Shown here in pieces: positions 5,526 to 7,971 of a stretch of DNA of 7,971 nt. Source of the stretch: RYN-111 sp046723735 (GTDB taxonomy: Bacteria > Actinomycetota > Actinomycetes > Mycobacteriales > SCTD01); assembly GCA_046723735.1 (NCBI GenBank), contig JBKOVB010000166.1:1-7971 (forward strand), given 5' to 3'. Positions within the stretch are counted from its first letter, which is position 1; each line of letters opens with the position of its first letter. The notes under the pieces are model-generated. The model worked only from the letters and a program-made list of their open reading frames with translations, had not been told where the DNA came from and did not search any database. A program made the position numbers and the translations under genes.

Positions 5526-6977
5526 CTACTCGGGCTGGTTGTCGGTGCTGTCGCCGATCTCGTAGTGGGTCGTGACCCCGTCGTACATGAGGTGGGCGAT
5601 CAGTCCCTGCGCGGCGTGCGGCAGGTTGTGGCAGTGGTCGAGCCAGATCCCCGGGTTGTCGGCCACGAACGCGATGACGAAGGTGTGCCCGCTCGGCACG
5701 TCCAGGGAGTCGATCCACCAGGGGCTGCCGGTGCTCGGTCTCCCGTCGCGGGAGAGCACCACGGCGTGGTGGCCGTGCAGGTGCATCGGGTGCGTCGCGC
5801 CGCTGTGGTTCTTGATGGACATCTGCACGACGTCGCCTTCGTGCACGAGGAACATCGGGACGTCTGGGAACAGGTGGCCGTTGACCGACCACCACAGCCC
5901 CGGCCGGCCGTCGAGGAAGCCGGGGCGCCGGCCCACGTCGTACCGGAAGCGCCGCTCCGGGTGGGTCGAGTCGAAGCCCAGCGGCGCCGCCGTGCCGTAG
6001 GCCAGCAGGTCGAGGTCCTCGGCGGGCGCCTTGGTCGGCGTCACGTCGCCGCCGACCGCGAGCGCCACGACGCCGCCGAGCTCCACCCGTGCCGGTGCCG
6101 TGACCTCGAGGTCGGCGCGGCCGCCGGCGGTGACGAGCACGGAGCGGTCGGTCACCGGCGTCGGCCCGTGCAGGTCCCGCCCGTCCACCGCCACCAGCCG
6201 GTACGGCGACCCGCTGGTCCACACGTGCACCGAGCCGTTGTCGGTGTTCAGCACCCGGACGCGCACGGTGGTGCCGGGTGCAGCAGGGACGGTGTCGAGG
6301 GTCGTGCGGCCGTTGACGGTCTGCTGCCCGCCGTACACGTGCAGCAGGGCGAGCGCATCCTTCGGCCGGGCCTGGCGCGGCTCGACGACGAGCGCGCCGA
6401 GCAGGCCACGGCGGACTTGCTCGTGAGAGACCTGGTGGGAGTGGTACCAGAACGTGCCGGCGTGGTCGGCGACGAAGCGGTAGGTCCAGCGGTGGCCCTT
6501 CGTGACGGCGTCCTGGGTCACGCCCGCGACGCCGTCGGCAGCGTTCGGGACGTCCACCCCGTGCCAGTGCAGGGTCACGCCCTTCGGCACGTCGGCGTTG
6601 ACCAGCGTCACCTCGACCAGCTCGCCCTCGACGACGCGCAGGGTCGGGCCGGGGGAGCTGCCGTTGAGGGTGTAGCCGTCCACCTCCTCGCCGGAGGCGA
6701 GGTGGAAGCGCTCCTGGCGGGCGGTCAGCGTGTAGCGAGCATCGGCGGGGCGTCTCGGGTCGGCGGTCAGCGTCGAGAGGTCGGTGGCCCGCATCCCGTG
6801 CGCTGCGTGGTCGGTCGCCGGCGGGCCGCCGCCCGTGTCGACGTACCCCATGTCCATCACGGACCAGGTGCCGGGCAGCAGGCTGCGCTGCCACAGCCAG
6901 GCCAGGGGAGCGAGGACCGCGACGGAGGCGACGACCGCGAGGACGGTCCGGCGCCGGGGGCTGTTCACGGCCCCCAT
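5526..6977 (-). CDS. Multicopper oxidase family protein (three-domain, membrane-anchored or exported)
   Basis: A 483-residue laccase/copper-oxidase-type enzyme that would oxidise a substrate outside the membrane and reduce O2 at a trinuclear copper site. All four copper motifs are present: HWHG (137-140), WYHSH (177-181), HPMHLHGHH (396-404) and HCHNLPHAAQGL (448-459). C449 and H454, with H396, would bind type 1 copper. The axial position is L459, not the Met of CotA/CueO. The N-terminus has an arginine cluster (SPRRRTV, 6-12) then a hydrophobic segment to about residue 29, fitting a Tat-like signal or anchor. A Met/His-containing stretch follows (M41, M43, H57, H60, M62). The substrate cannot be told from sequence. 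It starts 15 bp after the membrane-protein gene, so the two are probably co-transcribed. ATG 6977 is the outer start. GTG 6968, three codons in, has a better-placed AGGA (8 nt) and may be the true one. The product starting there would begin MNSPRRR. Confidence 0.95.
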   Translation of the reverse strand: MGAVNSPRRRTVLAVVASVAVLAPLAWLWQRSLLPGTWSVMDMGYVDTGGGPPATDHAAHGMRATDLSTLTADPRRPADARYTLTARQERFHLASGEEVDGYTLNGSSPGPTLRVVEGELVEVTLVNADVPKGVTLHWHGVDVPNAADGVAGVTQDAVTKGHRWTYRFVADHAGTFWYHSHQVSHEQVRRGLLGALVVEPRQARPKDALALLHVYGGQQTVNGRTTLDTVPAAPGTTVRVRVLNTDNGSVHVWTSGSPYRLVAVDGRDLHGPTPVTDRSVLVTAGGRADLEVTAPARVELGGVVALAVGGDVTPTKAPAEDLDLLAYGTAAPLGFDSTHPERRFRYDVGRRPGFLDGRPGLWWSVNGHLFPDVPMFLVHEGDVVQMSIKNHSGATHPMHLHGHHAVVLSRDGRPSTGSPWWIDSLDVPSGHTFVIAFVADNPGIWLDHCHNLPHAAQGLIAHLMYDGVTTHYEIGDSTDNQPE

Positions 6978-6992
6978 CCTGCCGGTCGCGCG

Positions 6993-7457
6993 TCAGGCAG
7001 CCGCAGGCACGTCCGCGACAGTCGGGGCGGGTCGTGCGGCGTCGCGGGCCGCCAAGCCGGCCATGGCGAGGATGCCGAAGCCGTTCAGGACGTGCAGCGG
7101 GGCGAGGACCACCACGCCGTGCAGCCCGAGGCCCAGGATCACCTGCAGCACCACCATCCCGAACAGGATCCCGGCGCGGCGCGGAGCCCCGGCGACCTCC
7201 TTGGCGAAGAACGAGACGATCAGGAGGGCGAGCGCGATCAACGGGATGACCATCTGGCCGTTGATCCCGTGCAGCGCGAAGCCGCCCACGCCCTGGAAGT
7301 GCAGGTCCTCGGAGTTGTCGAGCACGGCCTTGTTGAGCACGCCGCCGTCGTCCTCGACCCACTTGCCGAGCCCGGCGAGCGCGTAGGCGATGGCCATGGC
7401 CTGGATCACGACCTCGATGGCCAGCAACCCCGCGAGCACCTGGTAGGCACGCCTCAT
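6993..7457 (-). CDS. Small four-helix membrane protein with conserved-looking histidines, unknown function
   Basis: A 154-residue integral membrane protein with four predicted helices: about 5-29, 68-86, 93-112 and 119-136. Histidines sit at or near the membrane faces: H53 and H63 in the loop before helix 2, H113 at the end of helix 3 (GLGLHG) and H122 at the start of helix 4 (APLHVLNG). Four helices with paired histidines recall small haem b-binding bundles. It may belong to a 'DUF6220'-like family, but that is recollection. An Ala/Pro-rich cytoplasmic tail (137-154) closes the protein. It precedes the multicopper oxidase by 15 bp on the same strand, so a role in supplying electrons, copper or assembly to the oxidase is inferred. 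The ATG at 7457 is chosen because AAGGGA lies 6 nt upstream and the first helix follows at once. A frame extending to 7499 would add 14 unconvincing residues and use a start upstream of that ribosome site. Confidence 0.85.
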   Translation of the reverse strand: MRRAYQVLAGLLAIEVVIQAMAIAYALAGLGKWVEDDGGVLNKAVLDNSEDLHFQGVGGFALHGINGQMVIPLIALALLIVSFFAKEVAGAPRRAGILFGMVVLQVILGLGLHGVVVLAPLHVLNGFGILAMAGLAARDAARPAPTVADVPAAA

Positions 7458-7463
7458 GTCGGT

Positions 7464-7469
7464 TCCCTT
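7464..7469 (-). promoter_or_regulatory. Shine-Dalgarno site of the membrane-protein gene
   Basis: On the - strand AAGGGA (within AGAAGGGA, 7471-7464) lies 6 nt before the ATG at 7457. It is the best-formed ribosome-binding site in the window, and it decides the start of the membrane-protein gene. It also shows that this transcript carries a 5' leader, unlike the two putatively leaderless genes. Confidence 0.75.
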
Positions 7470-7536
7470 CTGATCGATCTCGGTCGCGGACCAGCACACA
7501 CCCGGCGAAGGGCACGCGTAAAGGAGGCGGCACCGC

Positions 7537-7542
7537 TAGGCT
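7537..7542 (+). promoter_or_regulatory. -10 box (TAGGCT) of the rnpB promoter
   Basis: TAGGCT fits the TANNNT -10 consensus. It is followed by six bases (GGTGTC), so +1 falls on G7549, which is exactly the first base of the 13-bp P1 helix of RNase P RNA. The agreement of promoter spacing and RNA 5' end is strong support. No TTGACA-like -35 is evident 16-19 bp upstream. Confidence 0.65.
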
Positions 7543-7548
7543 GGTGTC

Positions 7549-7943
7549 GGACGAGTCGGTCGGACGGTCGCGGCGGCACACCAGCCGTCGAGGAAAGTCC
7601 GGACTCCACAGGGCAGGGTGGTCGCTAACGGCGACCCGGGGCGACCCGCGGGACAGTGCCACAGAGAACAGACCGCCAGCTCTCGGGCTGGTAAGGGTGA
7701 AACGGTGGGGCAAGAGCCCACCAGCGGTCGGGGTGACCCGGCCGGCTCGGCAAACCCCACCCGGAGCAAGGTCAAGAGGGGGTCCTCCGGGGCCCCTGCG
7801 CAGGCGTTCGAGGGCGGCCCGTCCGAGCCTGCGGGTAGACCGCACGAGGCCGTTGGCAACAGCGGTCCCAGATGGATGACCGTCGCGTCGCCCGGGCGAG
7901 CCCTGGCGACGGCACAGAATACGGCTTACAGACCGACTCGTCC
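7549..7943 (+). ncRNA. rnpB: RNase P RNA (bacterial class A)
   Basis: This is the catalytic RNA of RNase P, which trims 5' leaders from precursor tRNAs. Its ends form a perfect 13-bp P1 helix (7549-7561 with 7931-7943). Hallmark blocks appear in the expected order: GAGGAAAGTCCGGACTCC at 7590-7607, ACAGAGAACAGACCGCC at 7661-7677, GTAAGGGTGAAACGG at 7691-7705, GGAGCAAGGTCAA at 7763-7775, GCGGGTAGACCGC at 7831-7843 (the L15 loop retains GGU for pairing with tRNA CCA), AGATGGATGACCG at 7870-7882, and ACAGAATACGGCTTACAGAC beginning at 7914. Length near 395 nt is usual for actinobacteria. A GC-rich hairpin (CGTCGC with GCGACG, about 7881-7911) separates the last two blocks. Coding frames crossing this region are spurious. 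The mature 3' end may lie a few bases beyond the helix. No intrinsic terminator is visible in the remaining bases. Confidence 0.97.
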
Positions 7944-7971
7944 CCTCGGGCACGCCCGGCGCGGCTCCGAC

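Larger units (their letters stand above)
7458..7548. other. Divergent intergenic region between membrane-protein/oxidase unit and rnpB
   Basis: These 91 bp separate two divergent transcripts. The right side carries the rnpB -10 box, and the left side carries the ribosome site of the membrane-protein gene. I could not find a TANNNT box for the leftward transcript, so its promoter is unassigned. A short palindrome, GATCGATC (7472-7479), lies in the leftward leader but is too short to be called an operator. Confidence 0.6.

Noticed and set aside
5490..5528. GC-rich inverted repeats as a terminator after the oxidase gene
   Set aside because: Stems are 5-6 bp, one has a 2-nt loop, and there is no T-run. 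The GGCCGG palindrome is expected at this GC content.
7472..7479. GATCGATC palindrome in the leader of the membrane-protein gene as an operator
   Set aside because: Eight bases of simple palindrome with no flanking symmetry are too little for a regulator site.
4347..7628. Very long + strand open frame (about 1,090 codons) antisense to the acetyltransferase, oxidase and membrane-protein genes
   Set aside because: It follows the third-codon GC bias of the real - strand genes, is low-complexity (Arg/Val/Gly/His-rich), has no domain, and runs into rnpB. It is a high-GC shadow frame.
7544..7879. Open frame of 111 codons on the + strand across rnpB
   Set aside because: The region is clearly RNase P RNA, so coding potential there is incidental.
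5407..7953. Long - strand open frame (about 850 codons) overlapping the oxidase gene and rnpB
   Set aside because: It is an Arg/Pro/Ala-rich frame that covers the RNase P RNA and shadows genes whose true frames contain full motif sets.
7947..7958. CGGG(CACG)CCCG hairpin as rnpB terminator
   Set aside because: It is only a 4-bp stem without a T-run, and the window ends soon after.

Overview
The window is very GC-rich, with strong third-position GC bias, frequent GTG starts and TANNNT-type -10 boxes. It comes from a high-GC actinobacterium (Actinomycetota). A Nocardioides/Propionibacteriales-like lineage is a guess, resting mainly on a short repeat (reading SGEVSSEP...) that I associate from memory with such genomes.

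Layout. (1) Bases 1-3093, + strand: a tightly packed operon of three housekeeping genes. These are a NIF3/DUF34 dinuclear-metal protein (13-1125), a coiled-coil C4-type zinc-ribbon protein (1122-1865) and a bifunctional RNase HI / histidine-phosphatase (CobC-like) protein (1942-3093). Between the last two lies a two-copy 45-bp-period repeat that forms a 27-codon mini-ORF, with GTGA stop/start overlaps at both ends. (2) Bases 3084-5477, - strand: an N-terminal GNAT acetyltransferase fused to an ADP-forming acetyl-CoA-synthetase-like region (Pat-type protein lysine acetyltransferase). Most of the ATP-grasp nucleotide-binding half appears to be missing. Its end overlaps the end of the RNase H gene by 10 bp. 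(3) Bases 5526-7457, - strand: a two-gene unit encoding a small four-helix, histidine-containing membrane protein (7457-6993) and a membrane-anchored or exported multicopper oxidase (6977-5526). (4) Bases 7549 to about 7943, + strand: RNase P RNA (rnpB), with a perfect 13-bp P1 helix and all the hallmark conserved blocks. It is transcribed divergently from the membrane-protein/oxidase unit.

How it fits together. NIF3, zinc-ribbon and RNase H/phosphatase genes followed by rnpB are, from memory, a recurrent actinobacterial neighbourhood. Here a block on the opposite strand (acetyltransferase, copper oxidase, membrane protein) sits between the RNase H gene and rnpB. Regulation can be partly read from sequence. 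The NIF3 gene and the acetyltransferase gene each have a TANNNT box placed exactly so that transcription would begin at the GTG start codon (leaderless mRNAs). rnpB has the same kind of box, placed so that transcription begins at the first base of its P1 helix. I see no CRISPR array, IS element, tRNA, phage or defence locus. The most unusual items are the coupled repeat mini-ORF and the acetyltransferase with an incomplete ATP-grasp domain.
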